Part shown: piece by piece, positions 40,816 through 48,759 of the stretch
How the letters are laid out: every line of letters starts with the position of its first letter
Numbering within the stretch: the stretch's first letter is position 1
IMG/VR virus record: IMGVR_UViG_3300047510_001456
Span: 1 to 50,337 of that record
Source of the DNA: a virus
Length of the DNA: 50,337 nt
Direction: 5' to 3' (one strand)
Notes under the pieces: generated by a model
Seen by the model: the letters and a program-made list of their open reading frames with translations, nothing else
What the model was told of the DNA's origin: nothing
The model's database searches: none
Program-made: the position numbers and the translations under genes

Positions 40816-43083
40816 TTAAACTTTCTTTTCGCCGGACATAATTTGCGAAATTTTAATCGATCCGTTTTTAACAGCGGACGGTACACCTACAGGCATTTGA
40901 ACTGGGACAAAGTGACCGCTATCGTTAGCGCCAGCATTATTATGAATACCTTGTTGTCGTAAAAACTGTTGGGCGAAACCAGTATAGGCACCAAGTTTAT
41001 TCAACGAATCCCACTTACCATCCTTGTAAATTAAGATATCTGCTGCTGCTCCGTAATTGTGCCAGCTATTACCCGGACTTGCTGCTTGAGGACCGGTACC
41101 CGCTTTAAATGCTTCATATAGTGCCTTACTTCTTTCTAAAGGACGAAGACATTCTGATACACTCATATCCCAGCCATCTTTAAAATATTGCTGTATGAAT
41201 GCTTTTATTGCTTTGGCAAATACTACCCTCACTGTGGGGTCTAGAGTATTTAGATTATCAGCTGTACGTTTTCCGTATTTGCTAGGGGCAAAGAAATCAG
41301 CAGTTAGATTTACACCGCCTGGAGGAATATCGATCTTGTCAGGGAATGAAGCTTTGCCAGTAGTTGGATCTGGTTTAACTGCATCGTAATCATTAATTTC
41401 TGCTACGTGAGCAGCGGAAGCAGATACTTGGCTGGCTGCTGTAGTAGACTGATGCTCGGTAGGTAAATCTCCGCCGTCGTCTCTATCAGTGGCAGGCGGA
41501 TTAACCTGTTCGGGCGCATTACTTTCGTGCAGTGCCCAAGGTTCGTGCATAGGTATCCTTTTCATAATGCTAGGGATCGTTCCTGATTGATATTTTGTTT
41601 TTGCCCAATCACCGACCGCAGTAGCAATATTGTCGTGGGTACTAAGTGGTGGGGCTGTAGCTGCTGATGTTGCTTGGGCAGCGGTAGCAGCTTTAGGTCC
41701 ATTAATATCTACTCTAGAACCAGAAATAACGATTTTTCCCGATGCCCCAACATCTATAGTAGCTCCAGAGGTAACTTTAAGACTTGAAGAAGAATATATG
41801 TCAGTGGTGCCTAGCGCAGTTAATTTTGCACTACCCCCAACAGCTAGATCAAAATTATTTCCTGTGGTGAATTTTGTGTCTGTACCAATTTTATAGTCTA
41901 ACGATTCAGCTACAAATACCTTCATGTCCAGTCCAGATCTTAAATGTATATTTTGTAAAAAATCTCCGTTAAAGCGACCTTTGGCTTTTATATTAACATT
42001 CCTTCCACACTCTAAATTAAAATCTCTATCGGCATAAAAATTAAAATCGTTTTTTGTATGAACACTTACACTGTCTTCAGCATAGATATCTATTTTGCCA
42101 TTGCTAGTAAGTTCTACCCAAGTCGTTCCTTTTGAATTAGCAATATAGATTAAGTCTTCAGTATTGTGTAAAAGGATCTGATGCCCAGTTCTTGTTCTGA
42201 CTCGAAAATATTCATTAGCAGGGATCGTAGGATCTCCTTTTTCTCCTGCCAGTGTGTCCGCATATTCTCTAGGGCCTTGCCCAGCAGGTTTTTTCCTTTG
42301 TAATTGGTCATCTCCATCATCGAAAACTAATTGGGTGCCACCTAATCTACTTACCGGAACAGGACTAGGTGTTTGGCTCTGTTTTAAACCTATAGATTTT
42401 CTTATCGCTCCGTCTCTGCGATCTAATGGTCCGGGAGTGGAAATTCCAAAAACCATGTTAGGAACATTTCTTCTAGGAGTACTCTGCGCAGGACCTCTCA
42501 CATCATCTTCTAATAATCCCTGTTCTAAGAATCGTTCAACTATTGGATGCACTGGTTTTTTAACCTTATCGATTTGCATATTGGTATCTAACGTATTAGC
42601 CAATCGATTAACTTCGCCTACAGGCAAAGGTTGGGTAGTATTAAATCTTGCTTTATCTGCATCAGTAAGTTCAACGTCAGTGGATGCTCCGATAGCAGGA
42701 ACCATATGGTTCATGAATCTGCTAGGAATACAACCCATCCAATACCCCTGTGCAGGATCTCCGTTAATGAAGAAACAAATTACAGTTACTCCAACGTCTG
42801 GAGGAACAAACCACATTCCGTATGATTTTTGTGTGTCATTAAAATCGGTTTTATTTGCTCCCATAAATTCGTAGGCGGTGCTTCCGTAAAACGGAGTAGC
42901 AAAATGTACTGAATATGTTTGGTTAGCATCACCTATTAAGTTACCGTCTCTTCTTAAAAGAGTAACTTGCAATCCTCCCATAAACGAAGGATCGAGATGT
43001 CCTACTACCTTGGCTAAAAAAGGTCCAGGGCCTATGTTTTTTCTTGCTGCTGGTGCAGCTGACTGTCTAGTTTCTCTAGGCAT
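40816..43083 (-). CDS. gp5: Baseplate hub gp5 (spike) with C-terminal M15-type peptidase domain
   Basis: A 755-residue hub protein. Residues about 18-135 form the OB-fold (GPFLAKVVGHLDPSFMGGL, SYGMWFVPPDVGVTVICFF, GYWMGCIPSRFMN). A region with YFRVRTRTGHQILLHNTED, TTWVELTSNGKIDIYAED and repeated beta strands fits the triple beta-helix spike. The C-terminus has SECLRPLERSKALYEAF, then SWHNYGAAADI with His675 and Asp682 and NDSGHFVPV with His724, the zinc-ligand pattern of M15 (VanY/L-Ala-D-Glu type) peptidases. In T4 gp5 the lytic unit is a glycoside hydrolase between OB-fold and helix, so here peptide cross-link cleavage probably replaces sugar cleavage during entry. It shares one base (TAATG) with the preceding stop, with a GGAAGGTGA site. 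Confidence 0.88.
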   Translation of the reverse strand: MPRETRQSAAPAARKNIGPGPFLAKVVGHLDPSFMGGLQVTLLRRDGNLIGDANQTYSVHFATPFYGSTAYEFMGANKTDFNDTQKSYGMWFVPPDVGVTVICFFINGDPAQGYWMGCIPSRFMNHMVPAIGASTDVELTDADKARFNTTQPLPVGEVNRLANTLDTNMQIDKVKKPVHPIVERFLEQGLLEDDVRGPAQSTPRRNVPNMVFGISTPGPLDRRDGAIRKSIGLKQSQTPSPVPVSRLGGTQLVFDDGDDQLQRKKPAGQGPREYADTLAGEKGDPTIPANEYFRVRTRTGHQILLHNTEDLIYIANSKGTTWVELTSNGKIDIYAEDSVSVHTKNDFNFYADRDFNLECGRNVNIKAKGRFNGDFLQNIHLRSGLDMKVFVAESLDYKIGTDTKFTTGNNFDLAVGGSAKLTALGTTDIYSSSSLKVTSGATIDVGASGKIVISGSRVDINGPKAATAAQATSAATAPPLSTHDNIATAVGDWAKTKYQSGTIPSIMKRIPMHEPWALHESNAPEQVNPPATDRDDGGDLPTEHQSTTAASQVSASAAHVAEINDYDAVKPDPTTGKASFPDKIDIPPGGVNLTADFFAPSKYGKRTADNLNTLDPTVRVVFAKAIKAFIQQYFKDGWDMSVSECLRPLERSKALYEAFKAGTGPQAASPGNSWHNYGAAADILIYKDGKWDSLNKLGAYTGFAQQFLRQQGIHNNAGANDSGHFVPVQMPVGVPSAVKNGSIKISQIMSGEKKV

Positions 43084-45416
43084 TATTCACCTTCCGATCC
43101 ATATATAAATGTAGTGGGATCTTTTTTCTCAGTCTCTGGTTCTTTGTACAACAGAGTCTGTGTTTTAACAATACTTTCTTTACCAACGTAATCTTGAGGT
43201 TGTCCTGTCATTCTAATACATCTTATAGTTTGTGTGAAAATTCCACCGCTGAATTTGTTGTCGCATTTAGTGACTTTATAGATTCCACTGAACGGACTGA
43301 CTATTTCTCCTTTAGGAAAATTATAAAGACCGCCCTGTCCAGTTGTTCCTAAATTAGGTTCTATAGGTGTTCTAAAAGTTATGTATACATATACATCGCT
43401 GCCTTCATAATTCATCGTTAAATCAGAATTAGTTTGACTATTTGGTCCTTTGTCTGCGATATAATTTCCCAATCCTGTATCCACTAACCAATAAGGATCT
43501 CCTAATATTTCTATGTTTAAATTTATTAAGTCTGCGCTGTTTTTTAAGAAAGCATTTTGAAAAGCATCCGCTACTCGTCGCTCGGTAGATATATCATTAG
43601 ATCCGCCAACAGCCGGAGGCAGGCCAGCATCGGGGTCAGGCTTAACTGGTTTAGAACCGGCGGTATTAGATACGCCTCCGGGCGCAGCACCTTCCTGTAG
43701 CTCTGTTGTTTTTTTAGGATCTTTAGAAGCATCATTCAGATCTCTATTTTGATTATTAGCTGTTTCACTCGGAGGAGAAATCGGTCTTCCTGTGTAAAAC
43801 ATATTATCAATATCAATATCAAATTTTAATAGATCGTTGTTCAATCCAGTATAGATGTAATTGTATTGTTTGGCGATAATTTTTTGAAGTTCTTGAAATC
43901 CTGGAGGAGCCGCAGTAGGGCTTTTAAATATGCTACTATGTACTTTAAATGGTATTAATCTATAAATTATTCTCTTGGCATAATCATTTCTTTTAATATC
44001 AAAATCTAACAACTGTATCTGAGCATCTATCCTAAACCAATTAATGTGTCCTGTTTCATCAAGATATTTTGCATCTATGGCACGCTTGGCATAATCACTA
44101 CTTAACACGCATTGGGTTATGATTTCTGTTAGTGTTTGTCCTTGAGCGAATCTAAATTCTCGGATCTTAGGATCAATGGTCATTTTGTTTCGTTGCACTA
44201 ATCCGGTCTTTTCGTCTCGAACATCGCCTTCTAATTTACTAACATAATTGCCGCCAGACGTAGGTTGAAATCCCATTGAGTTTTTACTGTCCCCTAACGG
44301 CCCAAAGCCATAATTTGAAGGCTCTTGAGATTTAGATCCTATATTTTGTTCGCTAATAATCGTCGGTGGGGCAGATGCTTTGTCAATAGTAATATTTTGT
44401 GTTGGTTCTAATCCTACTTTGTCGCTGGCATCAGTAGGAAATACAATTTCATATTTGTCAGGGATTCCACCTTCTTTTGCTTTGGTCGCTTTTTCTCTAG
44501 AATTTAAAACTGCGGCAAGACTTTTAGGACCACTAACTAATAGTTCTTTTAGATTATCTCCTGTGATCGCAATATCGCTAAACGATTGATTTATAGTATT
44601 TGAAAATCCCTGATGACTGTAAGGAACACATTCTACTTTATAACTACTTCCGCCTTCGTTCACAGAAAATTTTACTTTCTTAAGTTTCACTGTCCAGTAT
44701 CTTGCAAGGGCATCTGAGCTTGAAAATATTTTTCCATCGTCGGTATATCCTACAAATTCTAATTTTAATAAGTACGGAGCATTGTCTAGGTAAGAAGGCC
44801 AGCCTGCATTTATAGCTGCTGTCTGCATACTCTGTAAAAGCAGACCCATACTGTAAGGTTCAATAATATCAAAACTATAGGCTATAGCATTTGAATTTCC
44901 TGTCTTTTCCGTAGCTGCTACGAAGGTATTCATAACAAAATTATCTACGTAATATTCAGGTTGACCATTTACTGTATTAGATCTATTAGAATCAAATCTT
45001 CCTGCAGATGCAAAGACTATAGACGACTGTGTTTTTTTACCGTCTTTATTAGTGTAAGATTCATTTAGCCACATAGAAGAATTACCTCTATAGCTTCTAG
45101 GATCGTTGTACTGTTTAGGAGTTAAACAGGCAAAAGACCAAAGGTAATTATAAGATGCAAATCGTTCTAAAGGGTTTATAAAAGGAGGGCCGTTAGGAGC
45201 CGAATTCTGTCCTACCGCTGGCAGTGATCCTGTTTTGTTTTTATCTTGCTGAAATGCTACTCCAGGAGCCATTGTAGCTCCGGCGATAACAGTTCCGCTA
45301 GTTCTCGATACTGAATTTTGTGGAACTGTGATATTTTCTAAAACGCTACTCACAGCAGGAGAACCGTCAGGTCTTAGATATGTTGCTACTTCTCTTCCTA
45401 AGTTTCTAGCAGCCAT
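43083..45416 (-). CDS. Baseplate hub candidate (gp27 position)
   Basis: A 777-residue protein lying between gp53-like and gp5 genes. Recognisable stretches include FASYNYLWSFACLTPKQYND near the N-terminus, YLLKLEFVGYTDDGK with YWTVKLKKVKFSVNEGG (tube-like beta structure), and a C-terminal YVYITFRTPIEPN, IVSPFSGIYKVTKCDNKF and FTQTIRCIRMTGQP. Two spacers rich in Pro, Asn and Asp (for example PPSETANNQNRDLND) separate domains. The location and the beta-rich, tube-like parts fit a hub subunit bridging the tail tube and gp5, the job of T4 gp27, but it is about twice that size and sequence identity is not obvious to me. AGGAG precedes ATG 45416. Confidence 0.55.
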   Translation of the reverse strand: MAARNLGREVATYLRPDGSPAVSSVLENITVPQNSVSRTSGTVIAGATMAPGVAFQQDKNKTGSLPAVGQNSAPNGPPFINPLERFASYNYLWSFACLTPKQYNDPRSYRGNSSMWLNESYTNKDGKKTQSSIVFASAGRFDSNRSNTVNGQPEYYVDNFVMNTFVAATEKTGNSNAIAYSFDIIEPYSMGLLLQSMQTAAINAGWPSYLDNAPYLLKLEFVGYTDDGKIFSSSDALARYWTVKLKKVKFSVNEGGSSYKVECVPYSHQGFSNTINQSFSDIAITGDNLKELLVSGPKSLAAVLNSREKATKAKEGGIPDKYEIVFPTDASDKVGLEPTQNITIDKASAPPTIISEQNIGSKSQEPSNYGFGPLGDSKNSMGFQPTSGGNYVSKLEGDVRDEKTGLVQRNKMTIDPKIREFRFAQGQTLTEIITQCVLSSDYAKRAIDAKYLDETGHINWFRIDAQIQLLDFDIKRNDYAKRIIYRLIPFKVHSSIFKSPTAAPPGFQELQKIIAKQYNYIYTGLNNDLLKFDIDIDNMFYTGRPISPPSETANNQNRDLNDASKDPKKTTELQEGAAPGGVSNTAGSKPVKPDPDAGLPPAVGGSNDISTERRVADAFQNAFLKNSADLINLNIEILGDPYWLVDTGLGNYIADKGPNSQTNSDLTMNYEGSDVYVYITFRTPIEPNLGTTGQGGLYNFPKGEIVSPFSGIYKVTKCDNKFSGGIFTQTIRCIRMTGQPQDYVGKESIVKTQTLLYKEPETEKKDPTTFIYGSEGE

Positions 45417-45417
45417 A

Positions 45418-45717
45418 TTAGACTCCTAAATATTTTTGAAGATTAGATTTTTTAGGACAAAAAATTTTAACCCCTGGTTCAAAATCAAAAATAGGATCCG
45501 AAAGCACTGTCATATTTCTTTGTGTAAACACCCACCATAATTTCGTGTCACCGTATAAATCATAGGCTAATAAATCTGGTCGGTGTTTATATTGATTTTC
45601 TATAGTGTATAAGAAATCATCAGTTTCTGCAGGCACTGGTCGAATCTCTAAAAGTTCAAGATAAAGATTATTTTGTTTGGTATTATACCAAGGAGAAGAT
45701 TTCTTATAATTGGCCAT
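45418..45717 (-). CDS. gp53: Baseplate wedge protein gp53-like (LysM-type)
   Basis: A 99-residue protein. The stretch YKHRPDLLAYDLYGDTKLWW, followed by VFTQRN, then DPIFDFEPGVKIFCP, is the typical pattern of small LysM-like baseplate proteins, including T4 gp53 and P2 gpX. It is shorter than T4 gp53 (196 residues), with essentially only this domain. In T4, gp53 clamps wedges to the hub. It has one base between its start and the upstream stop and AGGA upstream, and is followed one base later by the hub candidate, consistent with balanced production of baseplate parts. Confidence 0.78.
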   Translation of the reverse strand: MANYKKSSPWYNTKQNNLYLELLEIRPVPAETDDFLYTIENQYKHRPDLLAYDLYGDTKLWWVFTQRNMTVLSDPIFDFEPGVKIFCPKKSNLQKYLGV

Positions 45718-45718
45718 A

Positions 45719-46798
45719 TCAGATATATCCTACAGCTTCGCCGTTGGCAAATTTTTTCAAATCAAACTGTCGTAATTTTGCTCTATTATAGATAGGAGAA
45801 ACTACCACTGAAATTTCGCTGAATATTGGCACCCAAGTAGGCTTTCCACCTTTCATACATTTTACGTAATTAACATCACTAGGTAATGTTACTGAAAAAC
45901 TTTTTATAATAACTGGAACATTGTTAAAGATTCTTGATCCATAGCCAGATAAATTACAGACGACCGGAGGATTGCCTACATTATCTCCCGAACCAAAAAA
46001 CATTTTTGTCGCTGTTTTAAAAAATGTTGTAGCTTCTATCCAATATTCTGCATCTGTTTCTGTTTCACAACTAAAGTCTCCGCTGATAGTGATATCATCT
46101 ACCTGACTATTTTTGTATCCGTAAAAAGGTTGATTGTTATGAACGACATCAACTGTTGAATAGTTTGCTTTAGTTGCCACAGTTATATTAGGTGTGTAAG
46201 GCCAAACTACACCGTTAGTCGCTACTAATCTGTCAAAGGCATTACCAAATAAGCCAAAGTTACAATTAATTCTTACACGCCAGTCATCTTGCGTTCCGGG
46301 AGTCACCGAAACAAATGCTCCAGTCTGTTTGAACAATTCTCCGCCGCTGGGTAAATTTTTACCTCTACCCAAACTAAGTATATTATTAAGAGCGCCGGCT
46401 GCTCCGGATATAGAGGAAGCAAGATTTCTAATGCCTGTTCCTAACCCTCCCGATGCCAAACCTAATTTATCTATAGACTGTCCGATCTCTGCTGCTCTCG
46501 TAGAAATTGTTCCTGCCGAAGGAAGGCTTTGCACAACATTGCTAACACCTCCCATTGCAGTTTTCACGACTCCGGCGGCAGCGTCATATCCGCTTTTTAG
46601 TCCGCCTGACAGGCCACCTAGAGGACCCACACCGCTATTCAGCGAGCCACTTAATTGTCCTACTTTAGCATTTAAATCTGCTTTGATTGAACCAAATTTT
46701 TCCGGAACAGCGGTAGTATCGGCGGACGACGACGCTGCTGATATCTGAGAAGACACTGTTGCAACTAATTTGGATAAAGGATTTATAGACAAAGGCAT
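45719..46798 (-). CDS. gp48: Baseplate tail-tube cap gp48-like protein
   Basis: A 359-residue protein, near the T4 gp48 size (364). Residues 1 to about 130 are rich in Gly, Ser and Ala with short helical repeats (LNSGVGPLGGLSGGLKSG). The C-terminal half is a tube-like beta domain: DDWRVRINCNFGLFGNAF, WPYTPNITVATKANYSTVDV, DITISGDFSCETETDAEYW and IFSEISVVVSPIYNRAKLRQ. The end resembles the final strand of gp48 (LEIT-type strand followed by NRA). Its likely role is to cap the hub and start tail-tube polymerisation; gp54 is the alternative assignment. It is the first gene of the minus-strand unit, with a late-type box and CGGAG site upstream. Confidence 0.6.
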   Translation of the reverse strand: MPLSINPLSKLVATVSSQISAASSSADTTAVPEKFGSIKADLNAKVGQLSGSLNSGVGPLGGLSGGLKSGYDAAAGVVKTAMGGVSNVVQSLPSAGTISTRAAEIGQSIDKLGLASGGLGTGIRNLASSISGAAGALNNILSLGRGKNLPSGGELFKQTGAFVSVTPGTQDDWRVRINCNFGLFGNAFDRLVATNGVVWPYTPNITVATKANYSTVDVVHNNQPFYGYKNSQVDDITISGDFSCETETDAEYWIEATTFFKTATKMFFGSGDNVGNPPVVCNLSGYGSRIFNNVPVIIKSFSVTLPSDVNYVKCMKGGKPTWVPIFSEISVVVSPIYNRAKLRQFDLKKFANGEAVGYI

Positions 46799-46817
46799 TA
46801 AAAATCTCCGTATAGTC

Positions 46818-46825
46818 TATTTATT
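46818..46825 (-). promoter_or_regulatory. Late-promoter-like box AATAAATA before the baseplate operon
   Basis: AATAAATA on the minus strand (seven of eight matching TATAAATA) lies 19 bases before ATG 46798. A CGGAG ribosome binding site (46806-46810) sits between them. It is placed to start the long minus-strand late transcript. Confidence 0.6.
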
Positions 46826-46837
46826 TCTTTAAAAATG

Positions 46838-46846
46838 TGCTATTAT
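46838..46846 (+). promoter_or_regulatory. Extended -10-type promoter candidate before gp55
   Basis: TGC followed by TATTAT looks like an extended -10 element on the plus strand. The expected start site (about 46853) is followed by an AGGAG ribosome binding site (46856-46860) and ATG 46872. No clear -35 is seen. It is divergent from the late box a few bases away. Confidence 0.35.
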
Positions 46847-46871
46847 ATAAGTATTAGGAGATCCTTAAACT

Positions 46872-47714
46872 ATGACACTTGTACCAAAAATAAAATATCT
46901 AACAAACAAAGACCTATTAAAAGAAATACATTTAAGCAAAAACACATACTGCATTTTTGAAAAATCGGAATATTCTGACTACGATCTTATAGTTTCAAAT
47001 TTAAGCAAAGTTAATGTAAGAACAGTAGCAGAAGCTAAACGCAATCGAGCATCTAAGCTCAGTAAACAAGCTCACGAACAAGCACAGGCAGCAACAGGAA
47101 AAAAAGCGCCTGCTAAAGATTTCGAAATAGATTACAAAAAGATTTCGAAACAAGATGTAGTATTTCGTGTAATGACATTTGATCACATACCGCTGGCTCC
47201 TGGTCGTAAGAAGACTCTAAAGAATACTGCAGATAGTCATGACAAGGTAAATTTTCCTCCTTTCCAACATTGGAAGTTTGATGACAACGACAACCTTATC
47301 TGTGTAGGAAAAAGTCATTGGAAGGGAACTATTAACAACGGGCAATTTTCAAAAGATCATGGTAAGATGACCGATAATTTAGCTCGGATGTTTTTAAAAC
47401 TCTGTGAACGATATGCTACTCGTGGTAACGTTCGAGGATATACTTACAATGATGAAATGCGTGGACAGGCTATTCTTCAACTAACTCAAATAGGACTTCA
47501 ATTCGATGAAAGTAAATCAGATAATCCTTTTGCTTACTATACTGCTGCTGTTACTAATTCATTCGTTAGAATTATCAACATTGAAAAACGCAATCAGAAT
47601 ATTAGAGACGATATTCTAGAAATGAACGGAATGAATCCAAGTTGGACTCGTCAAAACAGCGGACCGGGAGTAAGTTCAGGTCCCGTAGTTGCAGACGGAC
47701 AAGATTGGGATTGA
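46872..47714 (+). CDS. gp55: Late-transcription sigma factor gp55, with long insertion
   Basis: A 280-residue protein homologous to T4 gp55 (185 residues), the minimal sigma that directs host RNA polymerase to TATAAATA-type late promoters. The N-terminus (KYLTNKDLLKEI) matches gp55's YVNNKELLQAI. The sigma core follows at about residues 160-240: MTDNLARMFLKLCERYATRG, YNDEMRGQAILQLTQIGLQF, SDNPFAYYTAAVTNSFVRII and EKRNQNIRDDILEMN. Between them lies an extra stretch of roughly 100-110 residues with a basic Ala/Lys/Gln part (RASKLSKQAHEQAQAATGKK) and FPPFQHWKFDDNDNLICVG. The T4 clamp-binding tail (LDFLYE type) is not obvious; the end is GQDWD. AGGAG lies eleven bases before ATG. Confidence 0.85.
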   Translation: MTLVPKIKYLTNKDLLKEIHLSKNTYCIFEKSEYSDYDLIVSNLSKVNVRTVAEAKRNRASKLSKQAHEQAQAATGKKAPAKDFEIDYKKISKQDVVFRVMTFDHIPLAPGRKKTLKNTADSHDKVNFPPFQHWKFDDNDNLICVGKSHWKGTINNGQFSKDHGKMTDNLARMFLKLCERYATRGNVRGYTYNDEMRGQAILQLTQIGLQFDESKSDNPFAYYTAAVTNSFVRIINIEKRNQNIRDDILEMNGMNPSWTRQNSGPGVSSGPVVADGQDWD

Positions 47715-47739
47715 TTTTTCAAATTATAACCTGTATAAT
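47711..47739 (+). promoter_or_regulatory. Sigma-70-type promoter before gp47
   Basis: TTGATT at 47711-47716 and TATAAT at 47734-47739 are separated by exactly 17 bases, near the bacterial consensus. The element overlaps the gp55 stop codon. The expected start site is only a few bases before ATG 47749, which would give an almost leaderless gp47 message. Confidence 0.6.
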
Positions 47740-47748
47740 ATTCATTAT

Positions 47749-48759
47749 ATGAATCTATTTAAAAAAGCAGCCTGTTTCACCGACATACATTTTGGATTAA
47801 AAAGCGGAAGTAGAACTCACAATATAGACTGTGAGGAATTCGTCAAGTGGTTCTGCAAAGCTGCTAAAGAGAAAGGTTGTGAAACTGCAATCTTTCTAGG
47901 TGATTGGCATCATAACAGATCGACTACTGATGTCAGCACAATGAATTATACTCTTTCAAACTTAGAACGACTCAGTGCTAATTTTGAACGTGTATATTTT
48001 ATATTAGGAAATCACGATCTTTTCTATAAAGACAAACGAGAAATTAACTCGGTTGAATTTATGAGGTTGTTTCCTAACGTAGTGCCAATCAAAGATCCTT
48101 TTACAGAAGGCGATGTGACGATTCTTCCTTGGCTAGTTGCAGATGAATGGAAAGACATCCCTAATATCAAAAGCAAATATATTTTTGGACATCTAGAACT
48201 ACCTAGCTTTTATATGAATGCAATGGTACAGATGCCGGATCACGGTCAATTACAAAGAAATCATTTTGTAAATCAAGATTATGTGTTTACAGGACACTTT
48301 CACAAACGTCAACAAGCCAATAATATTGTGTATATCGGTAACGCATTTCCTCATAATTATGCCGACGCCGGCGATGATGAAAGAGGAATGATGATATTAG
48401 AATGGGGCGGTGTTCCGGAATATCAAACTTGGCCGGATCAGCCTGTATATAGGACTTATAAACTAAGTCAGATCATCGATTCTCCAGACAAACTGCTTAA
48501 AGAAAAAATGCATTGTCGTGTAACTATCGATCTACCTATTACCTTTGAAGAAGCAAACTTTATTAAAGAACAGTTTATTCCTCAATACAATCTACGAGAA
48601 TTGATGTTGATACCAGAAAAAGTAGAAGTCGAGTCAGCACAAGTAGCTGTAGATATTCAGTTTGAAAGTGTAGACACTATCGTTATGAATCAAATTAACG
48701 CTATCGAAAGCGACAGCTATAACAAAAGTCTGCTATTAGATATCTACAAGGAACTATGA
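47749..48759 (+). CDS. gp47: Recombination nuclease subunit gp47 (Mre11-like)
   Basis: A 336-residue metallophosphatase-fold nuclease (T4 gp47 has 339 residues). All metal motifs are visible: FTDIHFG (Asp12, His14), GDWHHNR (Asp52, His54), LGNHD (Asn88, His89, Asp90), GHLELPSF (His148) and TGHFHKR (His183, His185). With gp46 it resects DNA ends for the recombination-dependent replication typical of T4-like phages. ATG 47749 is chosen because the core domain begins immediately after it. An upstream in-frame ATG at 47689 would lie inside gp55 and add 20 non-conserved residues. There is no clear ribosome binding site, but a good promoter sits just upstream. Its stop overlaps the gp46 start (ATGA). 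Confidence 0.95.
   Translation: MNLFKKAACFTDIHFGLKSGSRTHNIDCEEFVKWFCKAAKEKGCETAIFLGDWHHNRSTTDVSTMNYTLSNLERLSANFERVYFILGNHDLFYKDKREINSVEFMRLFPNVVPIKDPFTEGDVTILPWLVADEWKDIPNIKSKYIFGHLELPSFYMNAMVQMPDHGQLQRNHFVNQDYVFTGHFHKRQQANNIVYIGNAFPHNYADAGDDERGMMILEWGGVPEYQTWPDQPVYRTYKLSQIIDSPDKLLKEKMHCRVTIDLPITFEEANFIKEQFIPQYNLRELMLIPEKVEVESAQVAVDIQFESVDTIVMNQINAIESDSYNKSLLLDIYKEL

Noticed and set aside
42254-42874. 206-codon open frame on the plus strand inside gp5
   Set aside because: It is a shadow of the gp5 coding strand; the gp5 frame has clear OB-fold motifs and the antisense product shows none.
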